A DNA stretch of 6,861 bases from Nocardioides sp. (GCA_029264225.1 JARICB010000044.1:1-6861); one strand, 5' to 3'. Shown: positions 1-6,495, numbered from the stretch's first letter. The notes: generated by a model not told the origin, from the sequence alone. Numbers and translations: made by a program.

Positions 1-1
1 G

Positions 2-190
2 ACCGTGTCAGCGGGCGGCGTGACGGTAGTGGAGATCGCCGACGTGGAGCCCGCGCCGTCGGTGCCGTCGGGTTGGCTGCTCGCCATCGCGTTCGCCTGG
101 CTCGCCTGGCTCGCGTTGCTCGTGGCAGGACCGGTCAGAGGCCTCGCAGCCCTTCGTGCGGCACGACGTGGTGCGGCGGATCTCGAATAG
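2..190 (+). CDS. C-terminal end of an envelope protein with one terminal membrane helix (partial, 5' end outside window)
   Basis: The reading frame is open from the left edge to a TAG at 188-190. The GTG at position 5 is probably not the true start, because the frame continues upstream and nothing precedes it here. The visible 62 residues begin with a beta-strand-like stretch (AGGVTVVEI), then a Pro/Ser/Ala linker, one hydrophobic helix (about GWLLAIAFAWLAWLALLVAG) and a basic tail (RGLAALRAARRG). By the positive-inside rule the tail is cytoplasmic, so the bulk of the protein would lie outside the membrane. I cannot assign the family. Two possibilities are the tail of a membrane-anchored glycoside hydrolase, whose C-terminal beta-sandwiches often end in a strand of this kind, or a DUF3068-type protein, a family encoded near related genes in mycobacteria. 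Both are guesses. The next gene starts 73 bp downstream on the same strand. Confidence 0.6.
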   Translation, partial: TVSAGGVTVVEIADVEPAPSVPSGWLLAIAFAWLAWLALLVAGPVRGLAALRAARRGAADLE

Positions 191-202
191 GAGCCAAGGT
201 GC

Positions 203-230
203 TTTTCATTTCGGAGATCGCTGCTAGCCT
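203..230 (+). promoter_or_regulatory. Possible promoter for the DUF2613-like gene
   Basis: TAGCCT at 225-230 fits the actinobacterial -10 pattern TAnnnT. TTTTCA at 203-208, 16 bp upstream, is a poor -35 element. Transcription would start near 237-239 and give a leader of about 25 nt that carries the ribosome binding site AGGGAGGG at 246-253. The call rests on weak motif matches only; the gene may instead be read through from upstream. Confidence 0.3.
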
Positions 231-263
231 GACCGCCGAACCTTTAGGGAGGGTCATCACACA

Positions 264-425
264 ATGGGTATCTACCTCGCGCCGTTCGTCAGCCTGCTCG
301 CCGGTGGTGCACTTGGCACCGCCACGCTCATGGGTCTGATCTCATCGCAGACCGCTACGCCGAACCAGTCGCCGGCCAACGCCGAAGCTCCGCAGTTCGA
401 CTACGGCACCACCGCTACTCAGTGA
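264..425 (+). CDS. DUF2613-like small membrane or secreted protein, 53 aa
   Basis: ATG at 264 is preceded by a very strong Shine-Dalgarno sequence, AGGGAGGG at 246-253, with a 10-nt spacer; the frame ends in TGA at 423-425. The 53-residue product has one hydrophobic segment at about residues 5-27, rich in small residues with a GxxxG pair (G14/G18), followed by a polar tail rich in Thr, Pro, Gln and Ala that ends in a YG-containing stretch. This layout matches DUF2613, a family of putative small secreted or membrane proteins of Actinobacteria. In M. tuberculosis, as I recall, the member Rv0236A sits beside aftD (Rv0236c). Its function is unknown. With almost no charge at the N-terminus it could be a single-pass membrane peptide or an inefficient signal peptide. 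A role as an accessory subunit of an arabinan or envelope enzyme is inference from gene neighbourhood alone. A strong hairpin follows the stop by 1 bp. Confidence 0.8.
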   Translation: MGIYLAPFVSLLAGGALGTATLMGLISSQTATPNQSPANAEAPQFDYGTTATQ

Positions 426-426
426 T

Positions 427-469
427 CCGTGGCACGGCTCCGGCCGTGCCACGGGGCTTCACTCCCCGT
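427..469. terminator. Double inverted repeat, likely bidirectional terminator between convergent genes
   Basis: A perfect 11-bp inverted repeat, CCGTGGCACGG at 427-437 and CCGTGCCACGG at 444-454, encloses a 6-base loop. A second stem, ACGGGG at 451-456 with CCCCGT at 464-469 around a 7-base loop, shares bases 451-454 with the first, so the two hairpins exclude each other. The structure starts 1 bp after the stop of the small plus-strand gene and covers the stop (459-461) of the minus-strand glycosyltransferase. Its position between converging genes suggests termination in both directions. There is no T-tract on either side, so this would be the U-less type common in high-GC actinobacteria; an mRNA 3'-end stabiliser is the alternative. 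Confidence 0.7.
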
Positions 470-1616
470 CCGGATCCTGACAGTCGATCCGGACATTTTT
501 GAGCGCGCTCACCACGACGTGTGCGAACGACTCCTGTGCGTGCTGCCAGGTGAACGTATGGCTCATCTCCAGAGCGCCCTGCCCGAGGCGGGCCCGCTCG
601 GCATGATCAACAAGCAGGCGACCGATCGTCTCGGTGAACTGTGCTGCGTCGTCGACGAGCATCCCCGAGCGTCCGTCGGCAATCGACTCGCGGGTGCCAC
701 CCGCCGAGCGGTAGGCCACCGTCGGGGTGCGGTGCATTCCGGCCTCGCCGATCACCAGTCCCCAGCCCTCCTTGAGGGAGGGCAGCCCCAACAACCACGC
801 CTGCTCGTAGATCTCGTGCTTGCGCCGTTCGTCGACCTGTCCCTCGAAGACGACCGTGTCGCCGGCGTCTCGCGCTGCGGCGTACTCACGCAGTTCGGCC
901 TCCCACCACCCGGATCCGACGATGTGCAGTCGGAGGTCGGGGTGCTCGCTGCGCAGGGCGAGCGCGGAGTCGATGGCGTTTTCGACCTGCTTGTGCGGAA
1001 CCAGTCGCCCGACGACGGCGATCATCGGGTGGGGTGCCTTGTCGAGACCGACAGGCAACACCGGGTCAGTGCCGTTGTGCACGACCGCGATCCGGTCACG
1101 GCCGACCCCGAGTTCCTCGAGCTCGTCTCGGGTGGCGCGGGAGACCGCGATGTATTGACAGGCCCGATAGAGCCGTGGGGCGAGCGCGTGCTCGATCCAC
1201 CAGCCGACCCGTCCGGTGATGCCGGGGTAGACCACCGGCCATTGCTCGCGGTGGACGTGGTGAACCAGCACGACGACCGGCTTGCGGGTCACCAGTCTGG
1301 TGAAGAAGGGCAGACCGTTCTGGACGTCGACCACTACGTCGACCAGACCGAGCTTGCGTCGCAACAACGCCGCGACACCCTCGAGGTAGACCGTCATCTT
1401 GGTGCCGCGCCGGACGAACCGAACGCCGTTGATCGTCTCATCGGGCGGAGCAGCGGCGTGCGCAGCGCACAGGATCGTCACTGCGGCGCCGCGCTCGACG
1501 AGTCCCTCGGCCATCTTTTCCAAGTAGCGTTCGGCGCCGCCGCCCTCGGGATTGCGGGTGTCACGCCAACTGAAGAATGCGACGTGTCGACCGGAGATCT
1601 CACTGTGATCAGACAT
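459..1616 (-). CDS. GT4-family glycosyltransferase (GT-B fold), 385 aa
   Basis: Retaining glycosyltransferase of family GT4, expected to move a sugar from a nucleotide donor to an acceptor at the cytoplasmic face. The N-terminal Rossmann half starts at about residue 11 with HVAFFSW and has the glycine-rich loop EGGGAERYL (24-32). The C-terminal donor-binding half begins near 198 (MIAVVGRLVPHKQ), with the family's conserved Arg204 and Lys209. The E-x7-E signature is present as E283 and E291 (EGWGLVIGE). There is no signal peptide or membrane helix, and 385 residues is a normal GT4 length. ATG at 1616 is the likely start; the beta-strand of the first fold element follows directly. It is transcribed divergently from the methyltransferase, 38 bp away, the same arrangement I recall for Rv0225 and Rv0224c. 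The donor could be GDP-mannose or UDP-glucose, but the sequence does not decide; the acceptor, perhaps an envelope lipid, is unknown. Confidence 0.93.
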   Translation of the reverse strand: MSDHSEISGRHVAFFSWRDTRNPEGGGAERYLEKMAEGLVERGAAVTILCAAHAAAPPDETINGVRFVRRGTKMTVYLEGVAALLRRKLGLVDVVVDVQNGLPFFTRLVTRKPVVVLVHHVHREQWPVVYPGITGRVGWWIEHALAPRLYRACQYIAVSRATRDELEELGVGRDRIAVVHNGTDPVLPVGLDKAPHPMIAVVGRLVPHKQVENAIDSALALRSEHPDLRLHIVGSGWWEAELREYAAARDAGDTVVFEGQVDERRKHEIYEQAWLLGLPSLKEGWGLVIGEAGMHRTPTVAYRSAGGTRESIADGRSGMLVDDAAQFTETIGRLLVDHAERARLGQGALEMSHTFTWQHAQESFAHVVVSALKNVRIDCQDPDGE

Positions 1617-1625
1617 AGCCCGCAG

Positions 1626-1631
1626 AGGTTA
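1626..1631 (-). promoter_or_regulatory. -10 box for the GT4 gene, probably leaderless or nearly so
   Basis: On the minus strand these bases read TAACCT, a fit to TAnnnT, and end 9 nt before the ATG at 1616. Transcription would begin at or within about 3 nt of the start codon. No purine-rich Shine-Dalgarno sequence lies in the 9 nt between, which favours leaderless translation. No good -35 element is visible; the expected position (1649-1654) holds GCGCAG on this strand. Confidence 0.45.
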
Positions 1632-1642
1632 CATCCACGAGG

Positions 1643-1648
1643 TAGGGT
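1643..1648 (+). promoter_or_regulatory. -10 box for the methyltransferase-aftD operon, probably leaderless
   Basis: TAGGGT fits TAnnnT and ends exactly 6 nt before the GTG at 1655, the usual geometry of leaderless actinobacterial promoters, where the first transcribed base is the start codon. No -35 match is seen at about 1620-1625 (CCGCAG). The same bases offer an alternative reading: AGGG at 1644-1647 could be a Shine-Dalgarno sequence 7 nt from the GTG, in which case the promoter must lie further upstream, inside the GT4 gene. Confidence 0.45.
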
Positions 1649-1654
1649 CTGCGC

Positions 1655-2422
1655 GTGCCACGCCTGAACAGCCCTGTTCCGGCCCGTCAGCCCATCGGGG
1701 CCTGGCGGGCCGATCTGCGTCGTTCGCTGTTTCTCTTCAACGAGTTCCGCTACGAGCAGCCCGATCCGGCCCGGTTCTACACGGCCCTGGCACAGGACTC
1801 GGCAGCACAGGTAGGGCAGTACGCCGACCTGTCCGCGGCCACCCTGCTCGATGTCGGTGGTGGGCCCGGCTACTTCCGTGACGCCTTCGCTGCTGCGGGC
1901 GCGACGTACTTCTCCCTGGATTCCGACGTAGGTGAACTGGCTGGCGCCGGCGAGATCGGTGCGGGCACCGTGATCGGCAGCGGTTTGGACCTGCCGTTCC
2001 GCGACGACGCGGTCGACGTCTGCTACTCCTCCAACGTGCTCGAGCATGTGCCTGATCCGTGGCGGATGGCCAGCGAGATGGTGCGGGTCACGCGCCCCGG
2101 CGGCATCGCGTTCATCAGCTACACCACCTGGTTCGGCCCCTGGGGTGGACACGAAACCTCACCGTGGCACTTCCTCGGTGGCCGCCGGGCGCGTCGGCGC
2201 TATCTGTTGACCCACGGCCGCGAGCCCAAGAACAAGTTCGGCGAGTCTCTGTTCGCCGTGACCGTCGCTGACGGTCTGCGCTGGGCTCGCGAGCAGGATG
2301 GTGCTGACGTCGTACACGTCATCCCGCGCTACAACCCGTGGTGGAGCCGTTGGCTGCTGCACGTGCCTCTCGTACGAGAGGTGGTGACATGGAATCTCGT
2401 CATAGTGCTGCGGAAGAGATGA
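1655..2422 (+). CDS. Class I SAM-dependent methyltransferase, 255 aa (possible MtrP/Rv0224c-like)
   Basis: Predicted soluble Rossmann-fold methyltransferase of the Methyltransf_11 type. SAM-binding motif I is LLDVGGGPGYF (64-74), the acidic end of strand 2 is SLDSD (87-91), LPFRDDAVDV (113-122) leads to the SSNVLEHVPDP segment (125-135), and RVTRPGG (144-150) is the usual post-core motif. The C-terminal part is rich in Trp and Arg (WFGPWGGHE, RYNPWWSRW), which may form the acceptor site or a surface contact with the membrane. The GTG start is supported by the -10 box 6 nt upstream and by the conserved-looking segment soon after it (FLFNEFRYEQPDP, 26-38). It overlaps aftD by 34 bp and is surely co-transcribed with it. 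From memory, the mycobacterial counterpart is Rv0224c and a corynebacterial relative, MtrP, is needed for normal trehalose mycolate transport. Whether this protein shares that role is inference; its substrate is not shown by the sequence. Confidence 0.9.
   Translation: MPRLNSPVPARQPIGAWRADLRRSLFLFNEFRYEQPDPARFYTALAQDSAAQVGQYADLSAATLLDVGGGPGYFRDAFAAAGATYFSLDSDVGELAGAGEIGAGTVIGSGLDLPFRDDAVDVCYSSNVLEHVPDPWRMASEMVRVTRPGGIAFISYTTWFGPWGGHETSPWHFLGGRRARRRYLLTHGREPKNKFGESLFAVTVADGLRWAREQDGADVVHVIPRYNPWWSRWLLHVPLVREVVTWNLVIVLRKR
2366..2388 (+). promoter_or_regulatory. Palindrome over the aftD ribosome binding site
   Basis: CCTCTCGTACGAGAGG at 2366-2381 is a perfect 16-bp palindrome inside the end of the methyltransferase gene. 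Its right half contains the best Shine-Dalgarno match for aftD, GAGG at 2378-2381 within GAGAGGTGG, with 7 nt to the ATG at 2389. In RNA it could fold as a 6-bp stem with a GUAC loop that hides the binding site; a ribosome finishing the methyltransferase would open it. As DNA it could be an operator. The palindrome is seen; both roles are inference. Confidence 0.5.
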
Positions 2423-5400
2423 CCCCAGACGTCGTACGGTTCCGGTGGCGACTCCTCGCCGCCTGCGTACTGCTGACAGGTCTTGCCCTGACTCAGTCGC
2501 CCGGTTTACTGGTGGCCGACACCAAACTCGACCTGGCTATCGCCCCACTCGACTTCCTTTCCCGTGCCGCGCACCTGTGGGACTCGGAGGGCGCGTTCGG
2601 CCAACTACAGAACCAGGCCTACGGCTACCTCTGGCCGATGGGTCCGTTCTTCGCACTTGGCTCATTGCTGGGACTCGATGGGTGGGTCGTCCAGCGACTC
2701 TGGGTCGCGCTGGTGATGGTCGTGGCGTTCCTGGGCGCAGCCAAGGTGAGTCGCCAGCTCGGTGTCCGTTCCGACCTGGCCTGCCTGCTCGCGGGGTTCG
2801 CCTACGCCCTGTCGCCCAGGATGCTCACCACTCTGGGTCCCATCTCGATCGAGGCGTGGCCGAGCGCCCTGGCGCCGTGGGTGCTGCTTCCGTTGCTCAT
2901 CGGCGCGGAGCGTGGCTCCGCTCGCCGGGCCGCTGCACTGTCTGCGTTGGCCATCGCAACGGTCGGTGGCGTCAACGCCGCTGCCACTGCGGCCGTCCTG
3001 CCGTTGGGTGCCCTGTGGCTGCTGACCCGCGCCAAGGGGCCGCGACGACGCACGATGATGATCTGGTGGCCGACATTCACGTTGCTGGGCACGCTGTGGT
3101 GGTTGGTACCGCTCTTCATGTTGGGTGCCTACAGTCCGCCCTTCCTCGACTACATCGAAGCGGCAGCCAACACCACCTTCCCGACCACTATGTTCGATGC
3201 CCTGCGGGGCACTTCGAACTGGGTCCCGTTCGTGGACGAGGCGTCGAGGGCTGGAAACGACCTGCTTCGACAGCCCTACCTGGTGATGAACAGCACCGTG
3301 GTGCTGGTGCTGGGCCTGATCGGGCTGAGTCTGCGCCGCAACAAGCACCGGGGCTTCCTGTTCGGTGGGGTCGCGGTCGGCCTGTTCCTGGTGACCATGG
3401 GTCACCACGGCGCCGTGCAGGGCTGGTTCGCACCCCAGTTGTCGAACCTGCTGGACGGCCCGCTGGCGCCACTGCGCAACGCGCACAAATTCGACCCGGT
3501 GTTACGACTTCCGTTGGTGATCGGTCTGGCCTTCACCATCAATGAGATCACCGACCGGCTGGCGGTGCTGCGCGCAGCAGGCGCAGCGGGTTCTCGGGGG
3601 GACCGGGTCAGCGTCCGCGCGTGGCTGGCGATCGCGATAGTCGCCGTCGTGGGCGCATCGCTCCCGGCCGCCGTGGGGCGGGTGTCCCCTGCTTCGGGAT
3701 ACGTCGACGTGCCCGGTTACTGGTACGCGGCAGCCGATTGGCTCGGTGAGCAGTCCGACAACGGGGTGGCGCTGCTGGTTCCCGGCTCCAGCTTCGGCAC
3801 CTACGTATGGGGTTCGCCCGGAGATGAGCCGTTCCAGGCTCTCGCCACGACGCCATGGGCGGTGCGAAACGCTGTTCCGCTCGCACCCGCAGGCAATATC
3901 CGGATGCTCGATGCGGTGGAGAACCGGCTGGCCCAAGGACACGGCAGCCGAGGGCTCGCCGCCTACCTGCGCCGTTCCGGTGTTACTCATCTGGTCGTGC
4001 GCAACGACCTGTCGCGCGGTCCGGACGTGCCGGACCCGGTACTGGTCCACCAGACGATCGATACGACTCCGGGCCTGAGGCTGGCCGCGGAGTTCGGGCC
4101 GCCCATCGGTGGTGATGCCCGTATCGAGGGCAAGCTGGGCAAGTCGTTGGTCAACGGCGGCTGGCAGAGCGAGTACGCCGCGGTAGAGGTGTTCGCTGTG
4201 ACCCCCGCACCCTCGGCGGCCGAGACGACCTCGGGTAAGACCCTGGTGGTCGGGGGGCCCGAGGACCTGCTGGACCTCGCCGACGTCGGCCTGCTCGACG
4301 ATGCTCCGGTGCGGCTCGCCGCCGACGATCCGGACCCCGATGCCGACGCCACCACGATCCTTACCGACGGTCTGCGCAACGTCGAGCGGAACTTCGGGCG
4401 TCTGCACGATTCCTCCTCGGCCACCAGAGCTCCCGATGAGGTGCGGACCTTCACGAAGACGGCCCGCGACTATCTGCTGCCCGACGCCGATCGGTGGTCG
4501 TCCTCTGCGCGGCTGCGCGGCGCAGTCTCGGTCACGGCGTCCAGTTCGCAGTCCGACGCCAACGCCTACGGACCCGTGGAACCCGGGCAACTTCCCTACG
4601 CGGCGCTGGACCGAGACCCGGCCACCTCCTGGAACGCCGGAGCCTGGACCGCCGGCGGGCGTTGGTGGCAGGTGGACTTCGGTCGCCAGATCTCGCCCGG
4701 ACAGGTCTCGGTCACCGTAGGCCCTGACGGTGGTGAAGAACTGCGGGTCGTGGCCGACGGCTGGCGCAGCCCACCCCTGAAGTTCCGTGCCAATGACACC
4801 CGTCGAGTCACGGTGCCCGGCACCACCAGGCGGTTGCGCATCGAGGATCTCTCCGGTCGCATCGACAATCGGCTCGAGATCACGGAAGTCACTTCCGACT
4901 CCATCGAGGTGCGCCGCGAGCTGGTGCTGCCAGAACTGCCGGAAGGCGTCACACCCTCAGCGATCCTGTTGCGGCGCATCGCCGACGCGCGCAATGGGTG
5001 TGCCGTCGTCGAACAGGACGTCCGGTGCGTCCAGGGACTGGACATGTCCCAGGAGGAGACCGGCAGCTTCCATCGTTCCTTCACGATGCCGGCCGAGGCA
5101 AAGCTGCCGGTCAGTGTCCGGGTCAGTGCTCGTCCGGGCGCCGACTTCGACCGGATCGCGCTTACTGACAAGGCTGTGGGGATCACGGCCTCGAGCGTCG
5201 GCAACGTCGACCCGCGAGGCGGCCCGGTGGCAGCCATCGACGGAGACCCTCACACCACGTGGACGGCCAGCCTGTCCGAGATCAAGCCCACCCTGGACCT
5301 GGAGTGGTTGGGCAAGCAGTCCATCTCCGGTCTGGCGCTCAATGTGTCGCGGGGAACGGCTGCCCGGGTGCCGTTGGCAGTGCGGCTCACCTGGCCCGGC

Positions 5401-6495
5401 GGTTCGAAAACCGTGCCGTTCAACGACTCGGGTTCTGTGCGCTTCAACCCGATCCGTACCGATGAACTCTCGATCCAAGTCACCGAGGCCGAGCCGGCCA
5501 GCGACATCAGGTTCAGCGGGGCCGTGGGTCCGGTGCCCGTCGGTATCTCCGAGCTCCTGGTCATCGGCCTGCCCTATGTCCCGGTCGCGTTGTCGCCACG
5601 CCCGATCGAGACCCGGTGTGGCGTTGGCCCGACCCTCAGCGTCAATGGCTCCTTGATCACGACCAAGGTCGTAGGTTCCCCCGCCGGCATGGCGGCCGGT
5701 GAGGAACTTGACGCCGTTGCGTGCGGGACCAAGCAGGTCAGGCTCAAGGCCGGAGTCAACGAGGTCGACCTGCTTGTCAGCGACGCCTTCATCGGCAACT
5801 CCGTCGTCCTGGGCAGTCCCTCCCTCCACGGGAGCAGCGCGGCCCCGGTTACCCGGTCCTCGGCGGTCGGCTTCGACGCGGAGGTCTCCACCGTGGGTCC
5901 GCTCGCGACCCATCAGAACGTGAATCCGGGCTGGCGGGCGCGTCAGTCGGACGCAGAGCTGAGCCCGGAGGTCTTCGATGGCTGGCGGCAGGGGTGGGTC
6001 ACCAAGGAAGCGGGTGTCGTCGGTGCCCGTTTCGCGCCCGACCTGCCCTATCGGATCGCCCTGGTGGTGGGACTGCTCGGCATGCTCGTACTCGCGGTGG
6101 TAGCAGGCCGTCGGCCGCATCGCAAGACCACGGAGGCGCCAGCCGTCGGCTCGCGCCGCGTCGGTGCACTCTGGCCGGCGTTGACGGCGGTGCTGGCTGG
6201 CGGACTGCTCGCCGGGACCTTCGGCCTGGTCGTTGCCGCCGTCGCTGTGGCCGCCGGGTTCGGAGTGCATCGCCGCGACCAGGAGACAGGGGGAGTGTGG
6301 TTCGCATTCCTGCTGGTGCCAGCGGGTGCCGCATACTTCAGCCGCCCGTGGGCAGAATCCTCCTGGGCCGGCGACCTGGGCTGGCCTCAGCTCTTGGTGG
6401 TTGCTGCCTGCGCTGGCGTCGCCGGCTGGGTGGTCGCAGATTTCGGGCCGCGCCGGTGGCCGAAGCGCACTCCGGGCAGTTCGACCACCCGGTAG
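2389..6495 (+). CDS. aftD: AftD-like alpha-(1->3)-arabinofuranosyltransferase (GT-C), 1368 aa
   Basis: Very large polytopic GT-C enzyme, expected to transfer arabinofuranose from decaprenyl-phosphoryl-arabinose to arabinan chains of arabinogalactan or lipoarabinomannan on the outer face of the membrane. After a first helix (about 20-38) comes the family motif VADTKLDL (42-49), with D44 in the first extracellular loop as the likely catalytic acid residue, then many helices to about residue 430 (QNQAYGYL 74-81, NAHKFDP 364-370). A large extracellular part follows with two F5/8 type C (discoidin) modules at about 710-841 (DRDPATSWN) and 925-1060 (DGDPHTTW), then a beta domain with Cys1077 and Cys1112, and four C-terminal helices (about 1221-1353). 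Length is close to M. tuberculosis AftD (about 1400 aa). I chose ATG 2389 for its GAGG site 7 nt upstream; ATG 2419 makes an ATGA overlap with the methyltransferase stop but has its purine run too close. Family call is firm; exact linkage specificity is inferred. Confidence 0.93.
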   Translation: MESRHSAAEEMTPDVVRFRWRLLAACVLLTGLALTQSPGLLVADTKLDLAIAPLDFLSRAAHLWDSEGAFGQLQNQAYGYLWPMGPFFALGSLLGLDGWVVQRLWVALVMVVAFLGAAKVSRQLGVRSDLACLLAGFAYALSPRMLTTLGPISIEAWPSALAPWVLLPLLIGAERGSARRAAALSALAIATVGGVNAAATAAVLPLGALWLLTRAKGPRRRTMMIWWPTFTLLGTLWWLVPLFMLGAYSPPFLDYIEAAANTTFPTTMFDALRGTSNWVPFVDEASRAGNDLLRQPYLVMNSTVVLVLGLIGLSLRRNKHRGFLFGGVAVGLFLVTMGHHGAVQGWFAPQLSNLLDGPLAPLRNAHKFDPVLRLPLVIGLAFTINEITDRLAVLRAAGAAGSRGDRVSVRAWLAIAIVAVVGASLPAAVGRVSPASGYVDVPGYWYAAADWLGEQSDNGVALLVPGSSFGTYVWGSPGDEPFQALATTPWAVRNAVPLAPAGNIRMLDAVENRLAQGHGSRGLAAYLRRSGVTHLVVRNDLSRGPDVPDPVLVHQTIDTTPGLRLAAEFGPPIGGDARIEGKLGKSLVNGGWQSEYAAVEVFAVTPAPSAAETTSGKTLVVGGPEDLLDLADVGLLDDAPVRLAADDPDPDADATTILTDGLRNVERNFGRLHDSSSATRAPDEVRTFTKTARDYLLPDADRWSSSARLRGAVSVTASSSQSDANAYGPVEPGQLPYAALDRDPATSWNAGAWTAGGRWWQVDFGRQISPGQVSVTVGPDGGEELRVVADGWRSPPLKFRANDTRRVTVPGTTRRLRIEDLSGRIDNRLEITEVTSDSIEVRRELVLPELPEGVTPSAILLRRIADARNGCAVVEQDVRCVQGLDMSQEETGSFHRSFTMPAEAKLPVSVRVSARPGADFDRIALTDKAVGITASSVGNVDPRGGPVAAIDGDPHTTWTASLSEIKPTLDLEWLGKQSISGLALNVSRGTAARVPLAVRLTWPGGSKTVPFNDSGSVRFNPIRTDELSIQVTEAEPASDIRFSGAVGPVPVGISELLVIGLPYVPVALSPRPIETRCGVGPTLSVNGSLITTKVVGSPAGMAAGEELDAVACGTKQVRLKAGVNEVDLLVSDAFIGNSVVLGSPSLHGSSAAPVTRSSAVGFDAEVSTVGPLATHQNVNPGWRARQSDAELSPEVFDGWRQGWVTKEAGVVGARFAPDLPYRIALVVGLLGMLVLAVVAGRRPHRKTTEAPAVGSRRVGALWPALTAVLAGGLLAGTFGLVVAAVAVAAGFGVHRRDQETGGVWFAFLLVPAGAAYFSRPWAESSWAGDLGWPQLLVVAACAGVAGWVVADFGPRRWPKRTPGSSTTR

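Noticed and set aside
191..263. Riboswitch or small RNA in the gap before the DUF2613-like gene
   Set aside because: The gap is only 73 bp and shows no convincing stem; only a weak promoter and a ribosome binding site can be supported.
73..339. An 88-codon plus-strand frame across the first gap
   Set aside because: It overlaps the tail gene and the DUF2613-like gene in other frames, and its product is Arg/Ser-rich with no domain.
429..1667. A 412-codon plus-strand open frame across the GT4 gene
   Set aside because: It is antisense to a gene with clear GT4 motifs, its product has no recognisable domain and is rich in Asp, Arg, His and Val as expected for a high-GC shadow frame, and it begins inside the terminator hairpin.
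1478..2152. A 224-codon minus-strand open frame spanning the GT4-methyltransferase gap
   Set aside because: It runs antisense to the methyltransferase and out of frame with GT4, and no part resembles a known domain.
2338..2388. A GTG at 2338 as the start of aftD
   Set aside because: It lacks a good ribosome binding site and would add 17 residues (51 codon bases) that are only a frame-shifted reading of the methyltransferase; ATG 2389 with GAGG 7 nt upstream is better.
2662..3486. A 274-codon minus-strand open frame inside aftD
   Set aside because: The product is Gln/Arg/His-rich, typical of the antisense of a membrane-protein gene; the plus strand here encodes well-formed AftD helices.
4957..6270. 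A 437-codon minus-strand open frame inside aftD
   Set aside because: It mirrors the third-position GC bias of aftD. The product is low-complexity and Arg/Gly/Asp-rich, with no domain and no ribosome binding site that I can see.
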